NCBI RefSeq assembly: GCF_002262885.1
Contig: NZ_NKYF01000022.1
Span: 1-64,000 of the forward strand
Direction: 5' to 3'
Origin: Pseudonocardia sp. MH-G8
GTDB lineage: Bacteria > Actinomycetota > Actinomycetes > Mycobacteriales > Pseudonocardiaceae
Length of the DNA: 64,000 nt
In this document: positions 41,008 through 50,997 of the stretch, one piece after another
Layout: the number at the start of each line of letters is the position of its first letter
How positions within the stretch are numbered: position 1 is the stretch's first letter
Translations under genes and position numbers: made by a program
The notes under the pieces: generated by a model
Seen by the model: only the letters and a program-made list of their open reading frames with translations
What the model was told of the DNA's origin: nothing
Databases searched by the model: none

Positions 41008-41035
41008 ACGAACACGAGAGCTAGCTCGTGTTCGT
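41008..41035. promoter_or_regulatory. 11-bp dyad between ku and the MMPL gene
   Basis: ACGAACACGAG (41008-41018) and CTCGTGTTCGT (41025-41035) are exact reverse complements, six bases apart. A weaker relative, ACGAGC-AAGC-GCTCGT, is at 40984-40999. The dyad ends 15 bp before the MMPL start and 68 bp before the ku start, so a repressor there could control either gene. No regulator gene is adjacent. Confidence 0.6.
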
Positions 41036-41050
41036 CGCGAAGGGCTGTTC

Positions 41051-43282
41051 ATGCTCGGCCGTCTGGTCACCAGCGCTCCCCGGCGGGTCCTCGCCGCGTC
41101 CGGGCTCGCCTTCGTCGTGTTCGCGGTGCTCGCCGCCGGGGCGATCGAGGCGCTGTCGCTCAACCGCTACGAGGCGAGCGGGTCGGAGTCCGTCGCCGCC
41201 CGGGCCGAGCTCGCCGAGCGGTTCGGCACCGGCAGCGCCAACGTCGTGGTGCTGGTCACGCCGCGGGCCGGCACCGTCGACGATCCGCAGGTCGCCGCGG
41301 TCGGCGCCGCCCTCACCCGGCAGCTCGGCGCCTCCCCGGGCGTGGGCGACGCATGGTCGTACTGGAGCCCGGACGCGCCCGCCACGCTGGCCTCCGAGGA
41401 CCGAACCCACGCGCTGGTGCTCGCGTGGGTGCCCGGCGACGCAGACCGGGTGCGCGCCGAACTGCTACCGGCGATCGCCGCCGACGTGATCGACCCGCTG
41501 GCGACGGACGCGGTGGCGCTGCAGCTCGGCGGCGCCGACGAGGTGTTCCGGGTGGTCGCGCAGCAGTCGCGCGCCGATTTCGTCCGGGCGGAGATCGTGG
41601 TGATCCCGCTGGTGGGGCTGCTGCTGTGGCTCGTCTACCGCCGGATCGCGCCGGCGCTCGTCACGCTCGTGGCGGGCCTGTTCGCCGCGGTGGCCGCGCT
41701 CGGGATCCTGCGCGTCGTCGCGCTGTTCACCGAGGTCTCGACGTTCGCGGCGAACGTCGCGCTCGTGATGGGCATCGGGCTCGGCGTCGACTACGGCCTG
41801 TTCGTGATCTACCGGTTCCGGGAGGAGCTGGTCGCGGGCCGCGCCGTCGACGCGGCCGTGCGCGCCACGGTGCGGCACGCGGGGCGCACGGTGGTGTTCA
41901 GCGGCGTCACCGTGGCCGCGTCGCTCGCCGTGTTGCTGGCGTTCCCGTTCCCGTTCCTGGCCTCGTTCGCCTATGCGGGCGTGGCGGTCGTGGCCACGGC
42001 GGTGTTCGCCGCGCTCGTGCTCCTGCCCGCCGCGCTGCGCCTGCTCGGGCACCGTGTGCTGCGCAGGCGCGAACCTGCGCCGGGGGAGCAGGGCTTCTGG
42101 TTCCGCCTCGCGCGGGGTGTGATGCGCCGTCCGGTGGCGGCCGGCGGTGCGGGGCTGCTCGTCCTGCTGCTGCTCGGCGCGCCGGCGCTCGCGGTGGACT
42201 TCGGCTCGCCCGACGACCGGCTGCTGCCCTCCTCGCAGCCGGTGCGCGGGATGTACGACACGATCCGGGCGGAGTTCGCCACCGAGGAGGCCGACGCGAT
42301 CCAGGTGGTCGCTTCGCACGCCGCGGACGTGGGGGAGTACGCGTCCGCGCTGTCGAGGATCGACGGTGTGCTGCGGGTCGACTCCGCGGCCGGTGCGTTC
42401 ACCGACGGCGTCCGGACCGGTGTCACCGGGTCGAGCCGGTTCCTCGCCCCCGACGGCGGGACGTGGCTGTCGGTGGTGCCGACCGGCGAGCGGTTGGCCA
42501 CCGACGCGCCGGGGCTGGTCGCGCAGGTGCGGGCCCTGCCTGCGCCGGTGCCGGTGCTCGTCGGCGGCTACCCGGCCGACGTCGCCGACTACCGCGACGG
42601 CGTCGTGGAGCGACTGCCGCTGGTCGGCGGGCTGATCGTGGTGGTCACGTTCGTCGTCCTGTTCCTGATGACGGGTTCGGTGGTGGCGCCGCTGAAGGCA
42701 TCGGTGCTCAACCTGCTCTCGCTCACGGTGATGTTCGGCGTGCTGGTGTGGGGCTTCCAGGAGGGCGGCCTGGCCGGGCTGCTCGGCTTCACCCCCACCG
42801 GCCTGACCGAGCCGAGCATCCCGATCCTCATGTTCTGCATCGGCTACGGGCTCTCGATGGACTACGAGGTCTTCCTGCTCGCCCGCATCAAGGCCGACTA
42901 CGACCGCACGGGCGACGTCATCGGCTCCGTGCCCCGGGGGATCGCGCGGTCGGCACCGCTGGTCAGCGCCGCGGCCCTGATCCTCGCCGCGTCGTTCGCC
43001 GTGTACGCGACCAGCGGCGTCACGATCCTGCAGATGCTCGGCGTCGGCATGGCGCTCGCCGTGCTCGTCGACGCCACGGTGATCCGCGGCGTGCTCGTCC
43101 CGGCGGTGATGGCGCTCGCGGGGCGTGCCAACTGGTGGGCCCCTGCGCCCCTGCGGCGTCTGCACGCGCGCATCGGCCTCTCGGAGGAGGTACCGGACCG
43201 TCCGTCGAGCGCCGTTCGTCCGAAGTGGCGGAGCGTGACCGCGGCTTCTGCACGGGTGGACGCTGGCGACGGGCCGGACTGA
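41051..43282 (+). CDS. MMPL-family RND transporter
   Basis: 743 residues, twelve membrane segments in two halves, each with a large extracytoplasmic loop after the first span. The mid-membrane motifs are MGIGLGVDYGLFVIYRFREE (about residue 240) and CIGYGLSMDYEVFLLARIKA (about 600), holding the D-Y proton-relay residues of MMPL proteins. Family members export lipids or siderophores, or pump drugs, using proton motive force. It lacks the long C-terminal tail of mycobacterial MmpL3. An inverted repeat precedes it. Confidence 0.93.
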   Translation: MLGRLVTSAPRRVLAASGLAFVVFAVLAAGAIEALSLNRYEASGSESVAARAELAERFGTGSANVVVLVTPRAGTVDDPQVAAVGAALTRQLGASPGVGDAWSYWSPDAPATLASEDRTHALVLAWVPGDADRVRAELLPAIAADVIDPLATDAVALQLGGADEVFRVVAQQSRADFVRAEIVVIPLVGLLLWLVYRRIAPALVTLVAGLFAAVAALGILRVVALFTEVSTFAANVALVMGIGLGVDYGLFVIYRFREELVAGRAVDAAVRATVRHAGRTVVFSGVTVAASLAVLLAFPFPFLASFAYAGVAVVATAVFAALVLLPAALRLLGHRVLRRREPAPGEQGFWFRLARGVMRRPVAAGGAGLLVLLLLGAPALAVDFGSPDDRLLPSSQPVRGMYDTIRAEFATEEADAIQVVASHAADVGEYASALSRIDGVLRVDSAAGAFTDGVRTGVTGSSRFLAPDGGTWLSVVPTGERLATDAPGLVAQVRALPAPVPVLVGGYPADVADYRDGVVERLPLVGGLIVVVTFVVLFLMTGSVVAPLKASVLNLLSLTVMFGVLVWGFQEGGLAGLLGFTPTGLTEPSIPILMFCIGYGLSMDYEVFLLARIKADYDRTGDVIGSVPRGIARSAPLVSAAALILAASFAVYATSGVTILQMLGVGMALAVLVDATVIRGVLVPAVMALAGRANWWAPAPLRRLHARIGLSEEVPDRPSSAVRPKWRSVTAASARVDAGDGPD

Positions 43283-43299
43283 GGGTGTCAGATTGCCGG

Positions 43300-44847
43300 A
43301 TGCCTGGACTCGCTCCCGTCGTCGTCGGTACCCGCCCGCTCTCCGCGCAGGAGGTGGTCGCCGTCGCCCGGGAGGGCGCGCCCGTCGCCTTGTCGGCGGA
43401 GGCGCTGGCGGAGATCGCCGCGAGTCGCAAGATCGTGGAGGCGCTGGCCGACGACGTCGAGCCGCACTACGGCGTATCCACCGGCTTCGGCGCACTGGCC
43501 ACCCGCCACATCCCGCTCGAGCGGCGCGCGCAGCTGCAACGCAGCCTGGTGCGTTCGCACGCGGCGGGTTCCGGCCCCGAGGTCGAGCGGGAGGTCGTCC
43601 GGGCCCTGATGGTCCTGCGCCTGGCGACGCTGGCCACCGGCCGCACGGGCGTGCGGGCCGAGACGGCCGTCGTCTACGCCGAGATGCTGTCGACGGGCAT
43701 CACGCCGGTCGTGCGCGAGTACGGATCGCTGGGTTGCTCGGGCGACCTCGCACCGCTGGCCCACTGCGCGCTCGCGGCGATGGGGGAGGGCGAGGTGCGC
43801 GATGCGGACGGCGTGCTGCGCCCGGCCGCGGAGGCGCTCGCGGCCGCGGGTATCGCGCCGGTCGTGCTGGCGGAGAAGGAAGGGCTGGCGCTGATCAACG
43901 GCACCTGCGGGATGCTCGGCATGCTCCTGCTGGCGTGTGCGGACCTGCGCCGGTTGCTGCGCACGGCCGACCTCGCCGCCGCGATGAGCGTGGAGGCCTT
44001 GCTGGGCACGGACGCGGTGTTCGCCCCGGACCTGCAGGCGCTGCGCCCGCACCCCGGGCTCGCCGACAGCGCCGCCAACCTGCGCGCGCTGCTCGTCGAC
44101 TCGGGGATCATGGCCAGCCACCGCACGCCTGCCTGCACACGGGTGCAGGACGCGTACTCGCTGCGGTGCGCACCGCAGGTGCACGGGGCCGCCCGTGACA
44201 CCCTCGCCCACGCCGAGACGGTGGCGGGCCGGGAGCTGGCCGCGGCCGTCGACAACCCGGTGGTGACCGTCGACGGGCGGGTGGAGAGCAACGGCAGCTT
44301 CCACGGCGCCCCCATCGGCTACGTGCTGGACTTCCTCGCGATCGCCGTGGCGGACCTGGCCTCGATCAGCGAACGGCGCACCGACCGGTTCCTCGACGTG
44401 GCCCGCAACCACGGCCTCCCGCCGTTCCTGGCCGACGATCCCGGCGTCGACTCCGGTCACATGATCGCCCAGTACACGCAGGCGGGGATCGTGTCGGAGC
44501 TCAAGCGCCTCGCCGTGCCCGCGTCGGTCGACTCCATCCCGTCCAGCGCGATGCAGGAGGACCACGTCGCGATGGGGTGGACGGCGGCCCGCAAGCTGCG
44601 CCGCGCCGTCGACGGGCTGGCACGCGTGGTGGCGATCGAGCTGCTCACCGCCGCCCGCGCCATCGACCTGCGCGCCCCGCTCGCCCCCGCCCCGGCCACC
44701 GGCGCGGCCCGCGACCGGCTGCGCGCCGCGGTCGCCGGGCCCGGCCCGGACCGCTACCTCGCTCCCGAGATCGAACAGGCCGTGCAGCTGGTGGCCTCGG
44801 GCGAGCTGCTCGCCGCCGCCGAGGCGGTGACGGGCCCCCTGCGCTGA
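43300..44847 (+). CDS. hutH: Histidine ammonia-lyase
   Basis: 515 residues, the standard length. The enzyme deaminates histidine to urocanate. The MIO prosthetic group forms from a tripeptide that is C146-S147-G148 here (GSLGCSGDLAPL) rather than the textbook Ala-Ser-Gly; I recall Cys at this place in other actinobacterial histidases. Y57 in HYGVSTGFG and the GVDSGHMIAQYTQAG and SIPSSAMQEDHVAMG segments match HutH rather than plant PAL. Other hut genes are absent. The start ATG at 43300 lies 17 bp after the MMPL stop; GTG at 43285 is possible. Confidence 0.93.
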   Translation: MPGLAPVVVGTRPLSAQEVVAVAREGAPVALSAEALAEIAASRKIVEALADDVEPHYGVSTGFGALATRHIPLERRAQLQRSLVRSHAAGSGPEVEREVVRALMVLRLATLATGRTGVRAETAVVYAEMLSTGITPVVREYGSLGCSGDLAPLAHCALAAMGEGEVRDADGVLRPAAEALAAAGIAPVVLAEKEGLALINGTCGMLGMLLLACADLRRLLRTADLAAAMSVEALLGTDAVFAPDLQALRPHPGLADSAANLRALLVDSGIMASHRTPACTRVQDAYSLRCAPQVHGAARDTLAHAETVAGRELAAAVDNPVVTVDGRVESNGSFHGAPIGYVLDFLAIAVADLASISERRTDRFLDVARNHGLPPFLADDPGVDSGHMIAQYTQAGIVSELKRLAVPASVDSIPSSAMQEDHVAMGWTAARKLRRAVDGLARVVAIELLTAARAIDLRAPLAPAPATGAARDRLRAAVAGPGPDRYLAPEIEQAVQLVASGELLAAAEAVTGPLR

Positions 44848-44854
44848 CGCGCAC

Positions 44855-46390
44855 TCACGGGGCGGGAGCAGCGGGGACGGGGCGCACGTCCCAGAGCCGC
44901 GCGGTCACGACCGCCGCGGCCACCGCCAGCAGCGCCGCCCCGGCCGCGGCGGCGGTGGTGAAGCCGGCCGTGAAGGCGCGTTCGGCCACGGCGAGGAGGG
45001 CGGCGGCCGGCGTGTCCGGCAGCTGCTCCGCCACCGCGACGGCGCCTCCGAGGGTCTCGGCCGCGGCGTCCGCGGCGGCGGGCGGGAGGCCCACCGGGAG
45101 CGCGGCACGGGTCTGGCCGGTGTAGACGGCCGCGGCGATGCTGCCCAGGACGGTGATCCCGAGCGCGCCGCCGAACTCCGCGCCCGCCTCGCCCAGCCCG
45201 GCCACCGAGCCCGCCCGGTGCGGCGGCGCCGTGCCCACGATCAGGTCGATCGCCAGCGGCGCGACCATCCCGGTGCCGAGCGTGACCACCGTGTATCCGG
45301 CCATCACCGCGGCCGGCGCGCTGTCCACGCCGACCTGGCTCACCAGCAGGAAGCCGATCGCGGCGGCGAGCAGGCCCGCGCCGGCGAGCAGGGCGGGCCG
45401 CACGGAGCGGGCGAGCGCGGTGACCAGCCCGATCCCGAGCACGGTCCCGGCGATCGCGGGTAGCTGCCACAGCGCCGCCGTGAACGGGCGGATACCGAGT
45501 ACGACCTGCAGGTACTGCACCGCGAGGAAGCCCATCCCCGAGCTACCCACGACCATGACGACGTAGCCGCCGAACGCCGCGCCGAACGCGCTGTTCCGGA
45601 ACAGGGTGACGTCGATGAGCGGGTCGGCCATCCGGGCCTGCCGGAGCACGAACACCGCGCCGAACGCCAGCCCGGACACGAGGGCGAGCAGCCCGGACCA
45701 CGACACCGCGCCGGCGTGCACCAGCTCCTTCACCCCGTAGACCACCGGCAGCACGGCGGCCATCGACAGCAGCGCGCTGACCGGATCGAAGCGGGCCGGC
45801 TGCGGGTTGCGGGACTCGGGCAGCAGGAGCGGGCCCAGCACCAGCAGCAGCACCATCACCGGCACGTTGATCAGGAAGAGTGCTCCCCACCAGAAGCGCT
45901 CCAGCAGCAGCCCGCCGACGATCGGACCGAGGGCGAAGCCGCTGGTGAAGGCCGCCGTCCAGATGCCGATCGCGGCACGGCGCTGCGCGTCGTCGGCGAA
46001 CATGCCGCGCAGCAGGGCCAGCGTGGACGGGGCCAGCGTGGCACCGCCGATCCCCAGCAGCGCCCGGGCGAGCACGAGCATCTCGGCGCTGGGGGCGTAG
46101 GCGGCGAGCACGGACGCGGCGCCGAAGGCCGCGGCCCCGATGAGGAGCAGCCTGCGCCGCCCGATGCGGTCGCCGAGCGCGCCCATCGTCAGCAGCAGGC
46201 CGGCCATCAGGAAGCCGTACGCATCCATGATCCACAGCAGTTGCGGGCCGGTCGGCGCGAGGTCGGCGGCGAGCCAGGGGGCAGCCATGAACAGCACGGA
46301 GAGGTCCATGGAGGCCAGCAGGGCCGGGAGCGCGAGCACGGCCAGGCCGGTCCACTCGCGGCGGCCGGCTCGGGAATCAGTGCGGGTCAC
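44855..46390 (-). CDS. MFS drug efflux transporter, EmrB/QacA (DHA2) type
   Basis: 511 residues with about fourteen membrane segments, as expected for DHA2. LALPALLASMDLSVLFMAAP is helix 1 with the conserved D, GALGDRIGRRRLLLIGAAAF is motif A, and IWTAAFTSGFALGPIVGGLL is motif C of antiporters. It probably exports hydrophobic or cationic compounds with protons. The GTG at 46390 is chosen; its ribosome site is poor. It is divergent from a TetR gene, the usual repressor/pump arrangement. Confidence 0.92.
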   Translation of the reverse strand: MTRTDSRAGRREWTGLAVLALPALLASMDLSVLFMAAPWLAADLAPTGPQLLWIMDAYGFLMAGLLLTMGALGDRIGRRRLLLIGAAAFGAASVLAAYAPSAEMLVLARALLGIGGATLAPSTLALLRGMFADDAQRRAAIGIWTAAFTSGFALGPIVGGLLLERFWWGALFLINVPVMVLLLVLGPLLLPESRNPQPARFDPVSALLSMAAVLPVVYGVKELVHAGAVSWSGLLALVSGLAFGAVFVLRQARMADPLIDVTLFRNSAFGAAFGGYVVMVVGSSGMGFLAVQYLQVVLGIRPFTAALWQLPAIAGTVLGIGLVTALARSVRPALLAGAGLLAAAIGFLLVSQVGVDSAPAAVMAGYTVVTLGTGMVAPLAIDLIVGTAPPHRAGSVAGLGEAGAEFGGALGITVLGSIAAAVYTGQTRAALPVGLPPAAADAAAETLGGAVAVAEQLPDTPAAALLAVAERAFTAGFTTAAAAGAALLAVAAAVVTARLWDVRPVPAAPAP

Positions 46391-46416
46391 GAGCGGGAAT
46401 GGTACGAGCGTCAAGG

Positions 46417-46426
46417 ACGATCGTCT
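46417..46426. promoter_or_regulatory. Palindrome in the MFS/tetR intergenic region
   Basis: GACGATCGTC is a perfect 10-bp palindrome, 27 bp before the MFS start and 40 bp before the tetR start. A second possible half-site pair (TGTTTAAGACA) lies at 46434-46444. It is a candidate TetR operator. Confidence 0.4.
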
Positions 46427-46465
46427 AGGACAATGTTTAAGACATCCGTACGCTAAGGTGCGGCG

Positions 46466-47038
46466 ATGGGCAATCGTGAGGCGCTCCTCGCCGGGGCCAA
46501 GCGCTGCATCCTCGAGAAGGGCTACGCGCACACGACCGCGCGCGACATCGTGGCGGCCTCCGGCACCAACCTGGCGTCCATCGGCTACCACTTCGGCTCG
46601 AAGAACGCGCTGCTCGACGCGGCGATCCTCGACTCGTTCGACGACTGGGACGGCGACATCGAGGACGCGCTGGGCGAGCACCGCGACGGCTCGCCGGTCG
46701 ACCGGCTGGCGGCGTTCCTCGACGTCGTCATCGAGAACGTGCGCTCGGGTCGGCCCCTGGCGGCGGCGAGCCTGCAGTGGGTCGCCCAGATCGAGTTCTC
46801 CGACCTGGTCCGCGGGCAGCTCGCCGAGACCTATGCCCGCGGCAGGCGGGAGTTCGCGGCCATGCTGCTGCAGGTGGAGGAGGACGAGGTCGACGAGGAG
46901 TCGGCCCGCACGGTCGGTTCGCTCGGCCTCGCTCTGGTCAACGGCCTCGTGCTGCAGTGGCTCGTCGACGCCGAGCAGGCGCCGTCGGGTCAGGACGTGG
47001 CCGCGGCGCTGCGGGCGGTCGCGGTACCGGCGGCCGCG

Positions 47039-47056
<18 letters not shown>
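46466..47056 (+). CDS. TetR-family regulator
   Basis: 196 residues. The HTH is at about residues 6-50: LLAGAKRCILEKGYAHTTAR, then AASGTNLASIGYHFGSKNAL. The helical C-terminal domain includes VGSLGLALVNGLVLQWLVD. It is divergent from the MFS efflux gene, its likely target. The last 18 bases overlap the 3' end of the convergent acyl-CoA dehydrogenase gene. Confidence 0.92.
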
Positions 47057-48181
<1,125 letters not shown>

Positions 48182-48193
48182 GGCACGTCCTAT

Positions 48194-48221
48194 CGGTACT
48201 GGTACGGAAACGTCAGTACCG
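48194..48221. promoter_or_regulatory. TetR operator candidate between the dehydrogenase and tetR
   Basis: CGGTACT (48194-48200) and AGTACCG (48215-48221) form an inverted repeat with a 14-bp spacer in the 55-bp gap between divergent genes. The space is so short that a bound repressor would block both promoters. Confidence 0.55.
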
Positions 48222-48236
48222 TTTAGAGTAGCTGGC

Positions 48237-48953
48237 GTGTCCACCCCCGTCCGGCGTGGCGCGGTCCGCAGAGAGCAGCTCTCCGACGCACTCGTGCGGC
48301 TGCTGCTCGCCGAAGGCTTCGCCCACCTCACCCTCGACGACGTCACCGCCCGCCTGCACTGCTCGAAGCGCACGCTGTACGCGCTCGCGGGCAGCAAGGA
48401 GCAGTTGGTGCGCGCGGCCGTGGTGCACTTCTTCCGCGGGGCGACCGAACGCGTCGAGGCCGCGGTCGTCGCGTGCACCGACCCCGCGGCACGGGTCGGC
48501 GCCTACCTGCGGGCCGTCGCCACCGAGCTCGCCCCCGCGTCCGCACGGTTCTTCGACGACGTCGCGGGCTTCCCGCCGGCCGCTGAGGTCTACGAGCGCA
48601 ACACCCGCGCCGCGGCGGCCCGCGTCCAGCAGCTGGTGGCCGACGGGGTCGCGGCGGGCGCGTTCCGGGACGTGCACACCGGCTTCGTCGCGGACGTCGT
48701 CACGGCGACGATGGTGCGCATCCAGCAGAGGCAGGTCGCGGCGTCAACGGGTCTGGACGACGCGGTGGCCTACGAGCGCCTCGCCGAACTGCTCCTGCAC
48801 GGGCTCACCGCCCCGCCGGGCGATCACCGCGTGGACGGCGCATCCGCCGTGCGGGCGTCGGGCAGCAGCGTGGCGGCCAGTACGAGCACCACTCCGACCG
48901 TGAGCAATGCGTCCGGGAGGTTGAACGTGGGGAACCAGCCGGTGTGGAAGTAG
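48237..48953 (+). CDS. TetR-family regulator with an extended C-terminus overlapping lspA
   Basis: 238 residues from a GTG at 48237. The HTH is at residues ~9-55: REQLSDALVRLLLAEGFAHL, then VTARLHCSKRTLYALAGSKE. The regulatory domain ends near LAELLLHGLTAPPG (about residue 195). The remaining ~40 residues (ASAVRASGSSVAASTSTTPT and on) are Ser/Thr-rich and antisense to the lspA 3' end, so the ancestral stop was probably lost. It is divergent from the acyl-CoA dehydrogenase, its likely target. Confidence 0.88.
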   Translation: MSTPVRRGAVRREQLSDALVRLLLAEGFAHLTLDDVTARLHCSKRTLYALAGSKEQLVRAAVVHFFRGATERVEAAVVACTDPAARVGAYLRAVATELAPASARFFDDVAGFPPAAEVYERNTRAAAARVQQLVADGVAAGAFRDVHTGFVADVVTATMVRIQQRQVAASTGLDDAVAYERLAELLLHGLTAPPGDHRVDGASAVRASGSSVAASTSTTPTVSNASGRLNVGNQPVWK

Positions 48954-49315
48954 TCCGTGACCGCCCCGTCGACCGCGCGGTTGACCAGGTTCGTCACCGC
49001 ACCCGCCACCACCGCGGCGAGTCCGAGCACGCCGACGGTCGCCACCGTCGGGACGGTGAACCACGCGTAGCCCGCGATCGCGAGGGTGATCGCCCCCGTG
49101 ACCGCGACGACCACCCCGGTCGGCAGCCCCGCGCCGAGGCTGAACGCCACGCCGGAGTTGTAGGTGAGCCGCAGCTGCAGCAGCCCGAGGTCGACGGCGC
49201 CGCCGTCGGCGAGCAGCCCCTCGACGACCTCCTTGACCACCCACGCGAGCGCGATCAGTGCGACGACGAGGACGGCGAACAGGGCGCGGCGACGCGATCG
49301 CGAGGGGAGGGCCAC
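48824..49315 (-). CDS. lspA: Lipoprotein signal peptidase (signal peptidase II)
   Basis: 163 residues, four membrane segments. It contains TYNSGVAFSLG (conserved N-x-G-x-A-F), NLVNRAVDGAVTDYF with catalytic D121, and FNLPDALLTVG with catalytic D135, the aspartate pair of signal peptidase II. The enzyme cleaves prolipoproteins before the lipid-modified Cys, and several such lipoproteins are encoded in this window. The usual FNxAD motif reads FNLPD. The GTG at 49315 gives the family's normal length; longer in-frame starts to 49405 encode unlikely Arg/Ser-rich sequence. Confidence 0.85.
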   Translation of the reverse strand: MALPSRSRRRALFAVLVVALIALAWVVKEVVEGLLADGGAVDLGLLQLRLTYNSGVAFSLGAGLPTGVVVAVTGAITLAIAGYAWFTVPTVATVGVLGLAAVVAGAVTNLVNRAVDGAVTDYFHTGWFPTFNLPDALLTVGVVLVLAATLLPDARTADAPSTR

Positions 49316-49322
49316 GCCTCCA

Positions 49323-49679
49323 TCATGCCGAGGGCCGCGCGACCACCAGCTCGCGGTGCGGGTCGTGCGGGAGCTGCGGCGCGCCGGAGACGACGAGTCC
49401 GGCACGTTCCCGGGGGAGCTGCGCGGTCTGGAACGGGTCCTCGGCCGCCTGCCACTCGGCCCAGTGGATGAAGGACTCGTACCAGGCGACGTCGTCGGTG
49501 TGCAGGACGGTCGCGCCGGGCACCGCGGCCGCCACGCGGTGCGAAACGGTGGTCTTGCCGCCGCCGGAGCGGCCGTCGACGGCGAGCACGCGCGGTCGGC
49601 CGAGCAGGTCGAGCACGTCCTCGACCGGAACCGCGCGCCACGGACCCGCGGCGGGCTCGCCCGGGTAGAGCCGCGTCAC
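49323..49679 (-). CDS. Uridine-kinase-like P-loop protein, apparently internally deleted
   Basis: 118 residues from a GTG at 49679 that overlaps the ilvA stop (GTGA). VLAVDGRSGGGKTTVSHRVA is the Walker A region, and ATVLHTDDVAWYESFIHWAE resembles the substrate-binding acid segment of actinobacterial uridine-kinase-like proteins. These are usually near 190-200 residues. Here the sequence jumps directly from that segment to the C-terminal WQAAEDPFQTAQLPRERAGL and PQLPHDPHRELVV elements, as if ~70 codons had been lost in frame. It is probably non-functional or altered. The comparison is from memory. Confidence 0.65.
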   Translation of the reverse strand: MTRLYPGEPAAGPWRAVPVEDVLDLLGRPRVLAVDGRSGGGKTTVSHRVAAAVPGATVLHTDDVAWYESFIHWAEWQAAEDPFQTAQLPRERAGLVVSGAPQLPHDPHRELVVARPSA

Positions 49680-50941
49680 ACCAGGAAGCGGTAGGCCGTT
49701 GTCCCGGGGGCGACGTGCTGGATCTTCAGCGGGCTCGCCTCCATCCGCTTCCACAGCGACTCGTAGCCGTCGCGCTCGGACAGCTCGAGGCCGACGAGCG
49801 CGGCGCCGGTCTCGCGGTTGTCGCGCTTGATGTACTCGAACAGCACGATGTCGTCGTCCGGGCCGAGGACCTCGTCGAGGAAGCGGCGCAGGGCGCCCGG
49901 CTCCTGCGGGAACTCCACGAGGAAGTAGTGCTTGAGCCCGCGGTGCACGAGCGAGCGCTCGACCACCTCGGCGTAGCGGCTCACGTCGTTGTTGCCGCCC
50001 GAGAGCAGGCAGACGACCGTGGCGCCCGGGTCGAGATCCAGCTCGTCGAGCGCCGCCGCGGCCAGCGCGCCCGCGGGTTCGGCGATGATCCCGTCGATCT
50101 GGTAGAGGTCCAGCATCTCGGTGCAGACGCGACCCTCGGCCACCGTGGTCAGCTCGGCGCCGCTGGCGCGCACCAGCGGGAAGCTCACATCGCCGACGCG
50201 GCGGACGGCGGCGCCGTCGACGAACGTGTCGAGCTCGGGCAGGGCCACCGGCCCGCCCGCGGACAGTGCCGCCGTCATGCTCGCCGCGCCGGCCGGTTCC
50301 ACGCCCACGAGCCGGACCTGCGGGTGCCGTGCGGCGAGGTAACCGCCCACACCGGCGAGCAGGCCACCGCCGCCGACCGGCACCACCACGACGTCGGGCA
50401 CCCGGCCCAGCTGCGCCACGATCTCCGCGGCGACCGTGCCCTGGCCCGCGATCGTGCGCACGTCGTCGAACGCGGGGACCACGGTGGCGCCGGTCCGGTC
50501 GGCGTGCTCGGCTGCCGCGGCGGCGGCCTCGTCGTAGGTGTCGCCGCCCACCACCAGCTCCACGGCGTCACCACCGAGCGCGGTGATCCGCTCCCGCTTC
50601 TGGCGCGGCGTGGTGCTCGGCACGTGCACGCGGCCCCGGATGCCCAGCCGTTGGCAGGCGTAGGCCACACCCTGGCCGTGGTTGCCGGCGCTGGCGCACA
50701 CCGCACCCGCGGCCCGCTCGACGTCGTCGAGCTGGGCGAGCAGGTTGTAGGCGCCGCGCAGCTTGTAGGAGCGACCGACCTGCAGGTCCTCGCGCTTCAG
50801 CCACACCTGAGCGCCGGCGGCGGTCGAGAGCCGCTCGCTGCGCTGCAGCGGTGTGGGCAGGGCGATCCCGTCGAGCCGGGTGGCGGCGGCGGTGACGGCG
50901 TCGGCGATGGGCTGGGCGAGCGGGTCGGTGCGGGAAACCAC
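49676..50941 (-). CDS. ilvA: Threonine ammonia-lyase (threonine dehydratase)
   Basis: 421 residues. This PLP enzyme converts threonine to 2-oxobutyrate, the first step to isoleucine. The PLP lysine is in VGRSYKLRGAYN, the phosphate loop is VPVGGGGLLAG, and CLLSGGNNDVSRYAEVVERS precedes a C-terminal ACT-like domain (YFLVEFPQEPGALRRFLDEV) that gives isoleucine feedback. The length fits the single-regulatory-domain class. The GTG at 50941 has GGAGGAGG upstream. The uridine-kinase-like gene is translationally coupled downstream. Confidence 0.92.
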   Translation of the reverse strand: MVSRTDPLAQPIADAVTAAATRLDGIALPTPLQRSERLSTAAGAQVWLKREDLQVGRSYKLRGAYNLLAQLDDVERAAGAVCASAGNHGQGVAYACQRLGIRGRVHVPSTTPRQKRERITALGGDAVELVVGGDTYDEAAAAAAEHADRTGATVVPAFDDVRTIAGQGTVAAEIVAQLGRVPDVVVVPVGGGGLLAGVGGYLAARHPQVRLVGVEPAGAASMTAALSAGGPVALPELDTFVDGAAVRRVGDVSFPLVRASGAELTTVAEGRVCTEMLDLYQIDGIIAEPAGALAAAALDELDLDPGATVVCLLSGGNNDVSRYAEVVERSLVHRGLKHYFLVEFPQEPGALRRFLDEVLGPDDDIVLFEYIKRDNRETGAALVGLELSERDGYESLWKRMEASPLKIQHVAPGTTAYRFLV

Positions 50942-50997
50942 GACCCGATCCTCCTCCCGCCGTCGCAGACCCGGTCGAGGGGGCTGCCAGGCGGCCC

